In this document: positions 49,463 through 58,037 of the stretch, one piece after another
How the letters are laid out: every line of letters begins with the position of its first letter
How positions within the stretch are numbered: the first letter of the stretch is position 1
Source of the DNA: Microbulbifer litoralis
GTDB taxonomy: Bacteria; Pseudomonadota; Gammaproteobacteria; Pseudomonadales; Cellvibrionaceae
Direction: 5' to 3'
DNA length: 64,000 nt
Assembly (NCBI RefSeq): GCF_023634065.1
Contig: NZ_JALKCV010000001.1
Location: 186,001-250,000, forward strand
Program-made: the position numbers and the translations under genes
The notes under the pieces: generated by a model
Database searches by the model: none
The model's input: only the letters and a program-made list of their open reading frames with translations
What the model was told of the DNA's origin: nothing

Positions 49463-50410
49463 TTATCCGTAAAGTGCTTTGCTGCCGGCCTTCTTGGCGG
49501 CCGGCTTGCTCGCGCTGGCCTCTCCGGCCAGGGACTGCTGTGCAAAATAGACACAGCCGAGTTCGGGTGGATCCAGCGGCTCGGCCAGGCGCTTCACCAC
49601 ATGTGGCGCGAGCCAGCGGCGCAGGCGCGGCGCCAGGCCGCCGATCATCGACAGCCGCGGCGGATTCAGCTCCAGCAGCTTGTCGGCCAGGTCGCTGATA
49701 TAGCCGGCGCCGTCGCGAACGATCGCCACCGCCACCGGATCGCCGGCCTCGGCGCACTCGATCACCGGCACCGCCAGGCGCGCGTAGTGGCTGGAGGATT
49801 TGCCGCCGATCTTCTCGAATACCTCGTTGGCCGTACTGCTCTCGAGCATCTTCAGCAGTTCGCCCTTCAGGCGCGAATCCTCTGCCAGGCCGTCGAGGGC
49901 CATCAGCAGGTATTTCACCGCTTCCATTCCCATCCAGGCGCCACTCCCCTTGTCCCCGTGCGGGAAACCGTGCCCGCCCAGAAGGGTACTCTCACCATTG
50001 ACCCAGGCGTAACCGACGGATCCGGTACCGGCAATGATGACCGCACCGTCGCCGCCGCGATGGGCGCCGAGACAGGCGGAGTGCTGATCGGTGGTGAGGT
50101 ACATTTTCTTGAAGGGATGGGCCCAGGAGGCCATTTCGTTGTAGAGGCGCGGCATATTCACCCCCGCCAGCCCCACGCCGGCAACCAGCTTGCCCAGGGT
50201 TTCCGGCGCCAGCCCGGCATCGGCCAGGGCCAGGGCCGCGGAGCGGGCGATGGAATCTATGGTCTGGGCGTAACCGTGCAGCGGGTTGGCGGGACCGGCA
50301 ACTCCGGTGCCGAGAAGGCGATTGTCGGCGTCGACGATAGACGCGCGGCACTTGCTGCCACCGCCGTCAACACCAATAAAAAGTATGTCCCTGTCTCTCA
50401 AAGCAACCAT
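49463..50410 (-). CDS. nagK: N-acetylglucosamine kinase (BadF/BadG family, NagK-like)
   Basis: ATP-dependent sugar kinase that phosphorylates incoming GlcNAc at O6. The 315-residue product is of the ASKHA fold, BadF/BadG group: phosphate-1 loop FIGVDGGGSKCRASIVDA at the start, the adenosine-side VIIAGTGSVGYAWVNGE and GHGFPHGDKGSGAWMG. It opens the nag operon; the ATG has a GAGGCC box upstream. An operator lies 185-202 bp upstream. A kinase is needed because NagP, unlike a phosphotransferase system, does not phosphorylate. Confidence 0.92.
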   Translation of the reverse strand: MVALRDRDILFIGVDGGGSKCRASIVDADNRLLGTGVAGPANPLHGYAQTIDSIARSAALALADAGLAPETLGKLVAGVGLAGVNMPRLYNEMASWAHPFKKMYLTTDQHSACLGAHRGGDGAVIIAGTGSVGYAWVNGESTLLGGHGFPHGDKGSGAWMGMEAVKYLLMALDGLAEDSRLKGELLKMLESSTANEVFEKIGGKSSSHYARLAVPVIECAEAGDPVAVAIVRDGAGYISDLADKLLELNPPRLSMIGGLAPRLRRWLAPHVVKRLAEPLDPPELGCVYFAQQSLAGEASASKPAAKKAGSKALYG

Positions 50411-50594
50411 CTGTACCGGCCTCTAAGATTTCGTATTGTTATGTGTCTTCACCGGGCTTCCCACACGATTTCCCCCAGGGGAAGCCCGATCGGCGCGCCG
50501 GCACGGCAATGCACCGGGACGCGATCATCGCGTTCCCGGGCCGATACCCGGCCAAGGGGCGCCAGTGCCAATATGGAAGGGATACTACAGGACA

Positions 50595-50612
50595 AATGAC
50601 AGCGTTGTCATC
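50595..50612 (-). promoter_or_regulatory. NagR-type operator before nagK
   Basis: AATGACAGCGTTGTCATC, matching the other window copies at 14 or more of 16 core positions, 185 bp upstream of the nagK start. The remaining 481-bp gap (50411-50891) up to the divergent PstS-like gene shows no gene. Confidence 0.82.
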
Positions 50613-50891
50613 CCATTTCCATAAAAAATTGCGCCCGCAGGCGTAAACAGGGCCCGGCTTGATCAAAACTTGTTCTCCCATGTCATTGGGGCGCGCTCTG
50701 TCCTGCCCATGTCACCTTTCTTCAACCCCCGGCGCCAGCTTGCAATACGCACGTCACACTTTTCTGCGATAAAGCAGCCGCTTTGAATTGTGCGCCAGAT
50801 CGCGCGCAGACTGCCAACCCATAACAACAAGGATCGGGAAAGTGAATTCTGCGCTCTCCCGAAGCCCACCCAGAGCGAGAGATCATTGGAT

Positions 50892-52208
50892 ATGAAGGGC
50901 TTGTGGCTATACGGTCTGCTGACCGCCCTGCTCTCCTGCCCGGTACTGGCTGCACCGGCACAGGAAGCGCAGACCCTGTTCCGGATGACCGGGTCCAACA
51001 CCATCGGCGCCGAGCTGGCACCGCGACTGGTGAAGGGGTACCTGCAAAGTCTAGACGCTACCGGCATCGAGCAGCGCAGCGACGGCGAACGGCACTGGAT
51101 CAGCGCCCGGCTGGCCGGCAATGCGGTCGAGGTACCGATCGTCGCCCTGGGTTCCAGCACCGGCTTCAAGGCGCTGGACAAGAATAGCGCCGATATCGGC
51201 ATGGCCTCGCGCAGGATAAAGCCGAAGGAAGTAAAAATGCTCGAACGCTTCGGCGACCTCACCGGCGCCGCGGCGGAGCATGTGATCGGGCTGGACGCGC
51301 TGGTGGTGGCCGTACATCCGGACAACCCCATCTCCCAACTGACCCTCGCCCAACTGGCGCAGATCTACAGCGGCGAAATCCGCAACTGGCGCCAACTGGG
51401 CGGTGCCGACCTGCCGATCCAACCACTGCACCGGGACACCGAATCCGGCACCCGCGCCACTTTCGACGGCGAAGTCTTCGGCGGCGGCCGACCGGCGGCC
51501 CGCGGAGTCCGCGAGGTATCCGGCAATGCCGAAACCGAGCGGCTGGTGCAGGAGCGGCGCGGTGCCATCGGCTACCTCCCCTACGCCGATGCCGATGGCG
51601 TCAAAAAGGTGGCGATCAAGGCCGGCAACCTGGCCGCGGTGGTCCCAGACAGCGGCATCATCGCCACCGAGGACTTCCCACTGACGCGGCGCCTGTACCT
51701 GTACAGGAATCCCGGCGAGCACAAACCCCACGTGGACGCCTTCCTGCACTTTGTGGAATCCGGCCCGGGTCAGCAACTGGTGGCGGACACCGGCTTCATC
51801 AACCTGACACCGGTGGCACTGAAAATGACGCCCTACCCCAACGCGCCCGAGTCCTATCGCGCGCTGATGGAAAGCGGCCGGCGCCTCAGCATCTCCTTCC
51901 GCTTTACCGACGGCAGCGCGGAACTCGACAACCGCGCGCTCAAGGACCTGCGGCGGCTGGAACACTATATGGAAGGATCCGGACAGCAACTGGACCTGAC
52001 CCTGGTCGGATTCTCCGACCGCAAATCCAACGACAATATCGCCGACCTGATTTCCCGCTTCCGCGCCCTCAAGGTCCAGGGCGCGCTGCTGCGCGACCAC
52101 CAGCTGGGCGACAGCCACATCCTGGCGCTGGGCGCCTTCGCACCGCTGACCGCCAACCGGGAGCACGCGCCGGTGAAAAACAGCCGGGTCGAGGTCTGGA
52201 TCCAGTAG
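50892..52208 (+). CDS. Phosphate ABC transporter substrate-binding-like protein fused to an OmpA-type domain
   Basis: A 438-residue exported protein (signal peptide about 1-20, cleavage near VLAAPA). Residues about 28-310 are a PstS-like binding domain (FRMTGSNTIGAELAPRLVKGYL; LVVAVHPDNPISQLTLAQLAQIYSGEIRNW). The end (about 330-438) has the OmpA-C pattern: ISFRFTDGSAELDNRALKDLRRLEHYM, DLTLVGFSDRKSNDN and NSRVEVWI, though the usual peptidoglycan-binding Asp/Arg pair is only partly evident. Such fusions may tether phosphate or another oxyanion sensor to the cell wall. No permease gene is nearby. Confidence 0.8.
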   Translation: MKGLWLYGLLTALLSCPVLAAPAQEAQTLFRMTGSNTIGAELAPRLVKGYLQSLDATGIEQRSDGERHWISARLAGNAVEVPIVALGSSTGFKALDKNSADIGMASRRIKPKEVKMLERFGDLTGAAAEHVIGLDALVVAVHPDNPISQLTLAQLAQIYSGEIRNWRQLGGADLPIQPLHRDTESGTRATFDGEVFGGGRPAARGVREVSGNAETERLVQERRGAIGYLPYADADGVKKVAIKAGNLAAVVPDSGIIATEDFPLTRRLYLYRNPGEHKPHVDAFLHFVESGPGQQLVADTGFINLTPVALKMTPYPNAPESYRALMESGRRLSISFRFTDGSAELDNRALKDLRRLEHYMEGSGQQLDLTLVGFSDRKSNDNIADLISRFRALKVQGALLRDHQLGDSHILALGAFAPLTANREHAPVKNSRVEVWIQ

Positions 52209-52311
52209 TGCCGGCGCCACCGGTTGCGCGCGAGTGCTATGGGGGCGGCTATGCTTGTGTCCATGGGCCTGCCAGAATAGCGGCGGGTTACTCATTACAG
52301 GGATGCAACGA

Positions 52312-53187
52312 ATGACTCACCCGGCCCGGCTCGCTTCGAACTGCGCATTTCGGATCCTGTGCACGACCGCTCTACTGTCAATTCTGCTGTTGCTCGGCAG
52401 TTGCTCCAGCATCCAGTTCGCCTACGGGCAACTCGACCGCTGGCTGCGCTGGCAGCTGGACGACTACGTGGACCTGAACCGCGAGCAGGAGGATCAGCTA
52501 CAGACCGCCCTCGACAGTTTCCTGGCCTGGCACCGCCAGACCCAACTGCCCCGCTATGCCGATTCCATGGAACAGCTGGCCGGGCAGGTGGACAGCGGCA
52601 ACCTGGAAGCCGTGCGGCTGGAGGCCGTCGAAGACACCGCGCGCGGCTACTGGGAGACCGCCAGCACGCAATTCTACGACCTGCTGATCCCGCTGGCCGG
52701 CACCCTGGACCGACAGCAGATCGACGAGCTGGAGGAAAACCTGCGGGAAAAGCGCGCGGAATCCCTGGAAAAATGGCGGGAGTCCCCGGAGAAAGTGCAG
52801 CGGCGCCGCCAAAAACAGATCCGCAAACACAGCGAACGCTGGCTCGGCTCCCTCAGCGATGAACAGGAAAGGCTGATCGCCGCCTGGGTGGCAGAGGTGA
52901 GCTACAACCCGCAGTTGCGGGACCGGCAACGGGCCAAGTGGCAGGCGCGCTTTATCGAACTGCTGCGACGCAGACCGGACAACTACCAGTCGCAGTTGCG
53001 CGACCTGATGCTGAACCCGGAACAGCTGTGGCCGGGCGAGTACCGGCAGATGCAGGAAGAGCGGCACCAGCGCGCGCGCGCCCTGAGCGAAAAAATACTG
53101 GCCAGCACCACACCGCGACAGCAACAGCACCTGAGCGAAACACTGCGCGAATATGCGCAGGACTTCCGCGAGCTGGCCAATCGCTGA
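52312..53187 (+). CDS. DUF6279-like helical lipoprotein
   Basis: A 291-residue predicted lipoprotein from the ATG at 52312 (AGGG 10 bp upstream), lipobox LLGSC near residue 25. The rest is strongly charged and helical (IQFAYGQLDRWLRWQLDDYVDLNREQEDQL; KRAESLEKWRESPEKVQRRRQKQ). This pattern fits the DUF6279 family of gammaproteobacterial lipoproteins of unknown function. Short tandem gene context with the PstS-like protein gives no functional clue. Confidence 0.7.
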   Translation: MTHPARLASNCAFRILCTTALLSILLLLGSCSSIQFAYGQLDRWLRWQLDDYVDLNREQEDQLQTALDSFLAWHRQTQLPRYADSMEQLAGQVDSGNLEAVRLEAVEDTARGYWETASTQFYDLLIPLAGTLDRQQIDELEENLREKRAESLEKWRESPEKVQRRRQKQIRKHSERWLGSLSDEQERLIAAWVAEVSYNPQLRDRQRAKWQARFIELLRRRPDNYQSQLRDLMLNPEQLWPGEYRQMQEERHQRARALSEKILASTTPRQQQHLSETLREYAQDFRELANR

Positions 53188-53461
53188 CTCCCGGGCCGAC
53201 AGCAAGATAATTGCCTGATTGGCCCGGATGGAACGCAGTGAAAGCCGGGGCCACTGCACCCATGCCCGTATCGCCCTTCCCGGATTCCGCTGCGCTCCAT
53301 CCGGGCTACGCGCGGCCTCCCTGCAAGAGAACACGTGATCACATTTCTTGATCCGGGCCCATTCGCGCCGCTCGCCCCGGGCGCACTGGCCACCGGAGCT
53401 GACGAATCCGCCCCGCGCCTGCTAAGCTCCCGCCTCCCATAAGCCAAATCGAGGACAAACC

Positions 53462-54736
53462 GTGCATATCGACTCCGCCAGCCGCGAACAACTGCAAGAG
53501 TGGGAAAAGGAACTGAGTGCGCAGTACCAGCGAATCTGCGGACACGAACTCAGCCTGGACATCACCCGCGGCAAACCGTCCGCCGACCAGCTCCACCTGG
53601 CCGACAAGCTCGACGGCATCCTGAACGGCGACTACCGCGCGGCAGACGGCACCGATACCCGCAACTACGGCGGCCTGGACGGCCTCGCCTGCGCCCGCGA
53701 CCTGGGTGCGGATATCCTGCAGGTTCCCAGTGAGGAAGTGATGGCCGGCGGCAACAGCTCGCTGACGCTGATGTACCACGCGGTACTGACCGGCTACCTG
53801 TTCGGCTTTGCCGGCAACACCCCCTGGCGCGAGCTGAAAGAGCCGAAATTCCTCTGCCCGGTGCCCGGCTACGACCGCCACTTCGCCATCTGTGAGCAAC
53901 TGGGCATCGGCATGGTCAACGTGCCCATGACCGACACCGGCCCCGATATGGACACGGTCGAGAAACTGGTGCGCGAGGACTCCGATATCATCGGTATCTG
54001 GTGCGTGCCCAAATTCTCCAACCCCACCGGCGTCACCTACAGCGCCGACACCGTCGATCGCCTGGCGCAACTGGGCGGGATCGCCAACCCCGGCTTCCGC
54101 ATCTTCTGGGACAACGCCTACGCGATCCACGACCTGGAGCAGCAGGTCAACCTGCCCGGTATCCGCAGCGCCACCCTGGCCAACGACACCGCCGACTCGG
54201 TGATCCAGTTCGCCTCCACCTCCAAGGTCACCTTCGCCGGCGCCGGCGTGGCCTTTGTCAGTAGCAGCCCCGCCAACCTGGCGTCGCTGAAACAGCAGAT
54301 GCAGGCCATGACCATCGGCCCGGACAAGGTGAACCAGCTGCGCCACTCGCGCTTTTTCGCCGAGTTCACCATGCTCAAGGCGCACATGCAGAAGCACGCC
54401 GAAATCCTGAAACCGAAATTCAAATGTGTGCTGGGCCAGTTGGAAAAGGCCTTCGGCGATTCAGACCTGGGCGAATGGGAAACACCGAAAGGCGGCTACT
54501 TCGTATCCTTCAATACCCGCCCGGACTGTGCCACCGAAGTGGTCAGGCTGGCCGCGGACGCAGGCGTCAAGCTGACCCCGGCCGGCGCCACCTTCCCCTA
54601 CGGCAAGGACCCGCAAGACACCAATATCCGCATCGCCCCCAGCTTCCCGCCGCTGGAGGAAGTGGACACGGCCATGTCGGTATTTGTGCTGTGTGTGAAA
54701 TTGGCGAGTGTGCGCAAGCAGTTGGAGGCGGCGTAG
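53462..54736 (+). CDS. Class I (subgroup Ic) aspartate aminotransferase-like enzyme
   Basis: PLP-dependent aminotransferase of 424 residues starting at GTG. The N-terminal SLDITRGKPSADQLHLAD is typical of the Ic branch (first known from actinobacterial AspT). Other marks are EVMAGGNSSLTLMYH, FSNPTGVTYS, WDNAYAIHDL (PLP-phenol contact) and the lysine in QFASTSKVTFAGAGVAF. Likely role: aspartate/oxaloacetate transamination. The stop is followed within 5 bp by the longest heptamer array. Confidence 0.88.
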   Translation: MHIDSASREQLQEWEKELSAQYQRICGHELSLDITRGKPSADQLHLADKLDGILNGDYRAADGTDTRNYGGLDGLACARDLGADILQVPSEEVMAGGNSSLTLMYHAVLTGYLFGFAGNTPWRELKEPKFLCPVPGYDRHFAICEQLGIGMVNVPMTDTGPDMDTVEKLVREDSDIIGIWCVPKFSNPTGVTYSADTVDRLAQLGGIANPGFRIFWDNAYAIHDLEQQVNLPGIRSATLANDTADSVIQFASTSKVTFAGAGVAFVSSSPANLASLKQQMQAMTIGPDKVNQLRHSRFFAEFTMLKAHMQKHAEILKPKFKCVLGQLEKAFGDSDLGEWETPKGGYFVSFNTRPDCATEVVRLAADAGVKLTPAGATFPYGKDPQDTNIRIAPSFPPLEEVDTAMSVFVLCVKLASVRKQLEAA

Positions 54737-54740
54737 GTTC

Positions 54741-54800
54741 GGGACTCGGGACTCGGGACTCGGGACTCGGGACTCGGGACTCGGGACTCGGGACTCGGGA
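54741..54800. repeat. Heptamer tandem array (GGGACTC)8
   Basis: Eight perfect units of GGGACTC plus GGGA, the longest such array in the window, directly behind the aminotransferase gene. Single stray units recur at about 54877 and 54975. Such arrays can change copy number between strains. Confidence 0.97.
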
Positions 54801-54823
54801 CAAAATTGTCGGGAACAATTTTG
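54801..54823 (+). terminator. Hairpin behind the aminotransferase gene
   Basis: Perfect 9-bp stem CAAAATTGT / ACAATTTTG with loop CGGGA, directly after the heptamer array. AT-rich stem and no T tail; termination is possible but unproven. Confidence 0.4.
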
Positions 54824-54940
54824 GACGCCGCAAGGCGCCCGCGTAGCGGTAAGCGCCAGGGATGGCGCGAATCACTCGGGACTCTCAGGTAGGGTGCGCC
54901 CCCGATCAAGCCCAAAAAGAACATCCAAGCCAGATGTGAA

Positions 54941-55087
54941 GGCCCTGCAGCCGGGGGCTGTTTGTGAAACGATTGACTCGGGACATCCATGTCCCTCGCC
55001 CTTCGGGCGCCTGCGGCGTCCAAATCGGCGGCCCTGCCGATTTGTGCCGATGAGGCTGTTGAGCAAACAGCCACCGGGAGCGGGGCC
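54941..55087. repeat. Palindromic repeat element D (nested hairpins)
   Basis: Outer arms 54941-54964 / 55064-55087 pair at 20 of 24 positions. Between them are three smaller hairpins: GGGACAT / ATGTCCC (54980-54995), CGCCC / GGGCG (54997-55009) and CAAATCGGC / GCCGATTTG (about 55021-55044), giving a cloverleaf-like layout. Only weak sequence likeness to elements A-C, but the same architecture. Confidence 0.7.
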
Positions 55088-55141
55088 GTCCCGAAGCATG
55101 CTTACGAGCCCATCTGCGGACGCCCCACCAGCCCGATGAGC

Positions 55142-55205
55142 GGTGCGCACGGCGCACCCTGCCGCTCGGGATTGATGGGCACGCTACGCTTTGCCCATCC
55201 TACGG
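55142..55205. repeat. GGTGCGCACGGCGCACC repeat and GATGGGCA...TGCCCATC hairpin
   Basis: Two common proteobacterial intergenic repeat types in a row: GGTGCGCACGGCGCACCC (55142-55159) and a hairpin TGATGGGCACGCTACGC...TTTGCCCATCCTACG (55173-55205). No gene in this part of the gap. Confidence 0.65.
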
Positions 55206-55233
55206 TGAAAGAGTCCGGCCCGGGGTGGAAAAT

Positions 55234-56907
55234 TCAAGCACCGAGGTAGCGTTTGGAAAACTTCGGATCCATCTTCTCCAGATCCACCACCACCAGCCCA
55301 TCCACCGAATCGCAGAAATCCGGATCCACATTGAAGGCGTGGAAACTGGTCCCGCCGGGCTCTGTCACCGCGGTGTACTTCTTGAATAGCGGCGGCAACA
55401 TCACGCCCTCTTCTTTCAGGATCTTTTTCAACTGCACCATATCCTCGCCGGCATCGCCGCCCAGCGGCGGCAGGTCATCGCGCGCCTCGGAAAACGGCAG
55501 GCGCGCATCGCCGAGCGGATTGTCGGTGGCGAAGTGGTGCAGGAAATAGCGCACGATCGCCGACTTGGCGCGCGCCGGGAAATTGCCCGGCATGGACACC
55601 GGCCCGAACAGGTAGCGCACGCGATTGCGCGCGATCCACTGGCCGATACCGCACCATAGCAGATCCAGGCCGCGACCACGCCAGTACTCCGGCAACAGGA
55701 AACTGCGCCCCAGCTCCGCGGAACCGGGCAGGCACTGCTGCGGCGGCCTGGGATAATTGAACAGCGTACCGCTGTAGATCTGTTCCGGTGCCAGCTTGTC
55801 GGTCTTCGCCAACCGGTAGGCGCCGGCGATCTGGCGGCGGCTGTTGTCCCACAGCAGCAGGTGATCGTAGTGGGCGTCAAAGGCATCCCAGTCGCGGCTC
55901 TGGCCGGTGCCCTCGCCCACCGCGCGGAAGGCGATCTCGCGAATGCGGGACAGTTCGCGCATCACCGGGCAATCGGGCCGCTGGCGGTACAGCCTGACCG
56001 AGAACTCGCCCTGTTGCACCAGCGTATCGCAGGTGTCGATGACCCCTATTACATCGTCCGCCGATTCGGCGGCGGCGATAATCTCCGGCCCCAACGGGCG
56101 CGGCGATTTATGCAGGCGATAGACATGCTGGCGCCACAGGCGCGCCTGGGCCCGCGGTGTCAGCGGCCAGTGGCGGAAATGTTCCGCCTCTACCGGGCTG
56201 CCGATACGGATATCGATACTGCCGTGGCTCTGCTTGAACATCTCGCGGATCAGCCACAGGGTCGACAGCGGCCGGTTGACCATCGACAGGCCGTAAAACC
56301 ACAGCGAATTGCGGCCGCGCACCTGCACCGGCAGTATCGGCGCACCGGTCTTTTCCGCGAAGCGGGCGAACCCCGGATTCCAGCGACCGTCGCGCACTCC
56401 CTGCGGCGTCAGGCGCGACACCTCGCCAGCCGGGAAAACGATAATGGCACCGCCGGCGCGCAGGTGATCGTAAATACCCTCGACATCACCGCGGCGCGTG
56501 CGGCCATTGAAATTGTCCACCGGCAGCAGGTAGGAACGCAGCGGCTCGATATTCCACAACAACTGGCTGGCCACCGCTTTTACGTCCCTGCGCACCCGCG
56601 CCACCATATCGATCAGCGCCAGGCCGTCGAGGCTGCCGAGCGGGTGATTGGACACGATCACCAGCGGCCCACTGTCGGGAATCCGCTCCAGCTCCAGTGG
56701 GTTCAGGTCGTAGCGGAAATCGAAAAACGCGAACACCTGGCGGATAAAATCCAATCCACCCAGGTGCGGATAGAGCCGCCCGAACTCCTGCAACTGCTGC
56801 TCGCAGCAGATTTTCTTCAGGGTTGCCGACACCAGCCGCCGCGCCGGTTTCTGCGGCGCGGCGCTGTACCAGGGATTGCTCTGCAGCAGACTTTCCAACT
56901 GAATCAT
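55234..56907 (-). CDS. OlsF-like bifunctional acyltransferase (PlsC-type domain fused to OlsB-type GNAT domain)
   Basis: A 557-residue fusion from the ATG at 56905-56907, which overlaps the upstream phosphatase stop by 4 bp. The N-terminal half is a lysophospholipid-acyltransferase domain with VIVSNHPLGSLDGLALI (H88, an HX5D variant) and IVFPAGEVSR; the C-terminal half (about 300-500) is a hemolysin/OlsB-type N-acyltransferase (FSVRLYRQRPDCPVMRELSRIREIAFR; AELGRSFLLPEYWRGRGLDLLW). This order matches OlsF, which makes ornithine lipids in two acylation steps. Other membrane amino-lipids are possible. Confidence 0.75.
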   Translation of the reverse strand: MIQLESLLQSNPWYSAAPQKPARRLVSATLKKICCEQQLQEFGRLYPHLGGLDFIRQVFAFFDFRYDLNPLELERIPDSGPLVIVSNHPLGSLDGLALIDMVARVRRDVKAVASQLLWNIEPLRSYLLPVDNFNGRTRRGDVEGIYDHLRAGGAIIVFPAGEVSRLTPQGVRDGRWNPGFARFAEKTGAPILPVQVRGRNSLWFYGLSMVNRPLSTLWLIREMFKQSHGSIDIRIGSPVEAEHFRHWPLTPRAQARLWRQHVYRLHKSPRPLGPEIIAAAESADDVIGVIDTCDTLVQQGEFSVRLYRQRPDCPVMRELSRIREIAFRAVGEGTGQSRDWDAFDAHYDHLLLWDNSRRQIAGAYRLAKTDKLAPEQIYSGTLFNYPRPPQQCLPGSAELGRSFLLPEYWRGRGLDLLWCGIGQWIARNRVRYLFGPVSMPGNFPARAKSAIVRYFLHHFATDNPLGDARLPFSEARDDLPPLGGDAGEDMVQLKKILKEEGVMLPPLFKKYTAVTEPGGTSFHAFNVDPDFCDSVDGLVVVDLEKMDPKFSKRYLGA

Positions 56908-57695
56908 GCGGCCACCGCCTCGGTCATGATGCGCGCGATTTTCGGCGTGCGATGCCAGTGCAACAGATCCAGGCTGCCGTCGGACTGCTCCACCACGGCG
57001 CTCATGGAATCCACCCAATCGCCGCAATTGGCGTAGGTCACCGGGCCCTCGCCACCGCTCCTGCGGTGCAGCGCGGCGCGGTGGATATGGCCGCAGATAA
57101 CGCCGTCCAGGCCGCGCTGCGCGGTCTCGCGAATCGCCACGTCCTCGAAACTGTTCATCATGCGCCTGGCCGCCTGCACGCGGTTTTTGACATGGTTGGC
57201 CAGCGACCACCAGGGCTTGTCGAAGCGACCGCGCCAGTAATTGATCCAGCGGTTCAGGCGCAGCATCAGGTAGTAGCTGTGGTCGCCGATGTGGTAGCTG
57301 ATGGGATTGATATCGATGGCGTGTTCGAACTGGTCACCGTGGGTCACCCAGTAGCGCTTGCCGTCTGCGGATTCGTGCACCCAGTCGCGCTCCACGCGGA
57401 TATTGCCGATCCGCTTGCCGGCCCAGCTGCGCATGGGCGCGTCGTGATTGCCGGGCACATAGATCACCTCGGGGGTCTGACTGCTGAGTTCCGCCAGCAT
57501 CCCCATCAGCATCGAGGAGTGTTGGCACCAGCTGCCCCGGCCCTGTGCCAGCGCTTTCATATCGAAGATATCGCCGACCAGGTAAACGGTATCGGCGCGG
57601 TTCTGGGCCAGGAAATCCGCCAGCCGTTGCGGCTCGCTGTCCCTGCTGCCCAGGTGAACATCGGAAATCCACAGTGCGCGATAGCGGTTGCTCAT
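56904..57695 (-). CDS. LpxH-like metallophosphatase (UDP-2,3-diacylglucosamine hydrolase family)
   Basis: A 263-residue calcineurin-like phosphoesterase with all metal motifs: WISDVHLGSRDSE, LVGDIFDM, VPGNHDA, VTHGDQFEH and GVICGHIHRA. Closest to the LpxH2 group, which hydrolyses the pyrophosphate of lipid A precursors, though such paralogues also act on other lipids. The 4-bp overlap with the OlsF-like gene implies a joint function at the membrane. Confidence 0.8.
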   Translation of the reverse strand: MSNRYRALWISDVHLGSRDSEPQRLADFLAQNRADTVYLVGDIFDMKALAQGRGSWCQHSSMLMGMLAELSSQTPEVIYVPGNHDAPMRSWAGKRIGNIRVERDWVHESADGKRYWVTHGDQFEHAIDINPISYHIGDHSYYLMLRLNRWINYWRGRFDKPWWSLANHVKNRVQAARRMMNSFEDVAIRETAQRGLDGVICGHIHRAALHRRSGGEGPVTYANCGDWVDSMSAVVEQSDGSLDLLHWHRTPKIARIMTEAVAA

Positions 57696-57840
57696 GCCAA
57701 GGTCCCAATTGGAGGTTTGGGATACCTTGATCGACTTTTCTTACAAAAAAGGGATTTTTTGGTGAAGAATTTATTTCAGGGCGGAACCCGGCGCCTCATC
57801 CGGTGCCCCAGTCCACGCCACAAACCGAGAAGACCAAACG

Positions 57841-58037
57841 GTTCCGGACCGAATGGCACTAAGTTAAGCCAATAAGTCTGATGCGAAAGGCCCGCTACCG
57901 GGGGTTCTTTGCGGGACTGTCTGCGAGAGGGACCTCGCGGACAAGCCTACAGGGATGTATTCACGGCGTGTTCCGCAAAGAACCCCCGGTAGCGGGCCCG
58001 TCCCGAGCCTTAACTTAGTGCCAATCAGTTCCGGACC
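57841..58037 (+). repeat. Palindromic repeat element C with nested and flanking repeats
   Basis: Core: perfect 26-bp inverted arms 57889-57914 / 57973-57998. The 58-nt interior contains GTCTGCGAG / CTCGCGGAC as its own hairpin and then ACAGGGATGTATTCACGGCG. Outside are a perfect 14-bp inverted pair GGCACTAAGTTAAG (57855-57868) / CTTAACTTAGTGCC (58009-58022), and the 10-bp string GTTCCGGACC as direct copies at 57841-57850 and 58028-58037. The right copy contains the last codons of the next gene. Fills the 329-bp gap 57696-58024; no gene is seen there. Confidence 0.85.

Noticed and set aside
54741..54800. Heptamer arrays as a CRISPR-like array
   Set aside because: Units are directly abutting 7-mers with no spacers and no cas genes are present.
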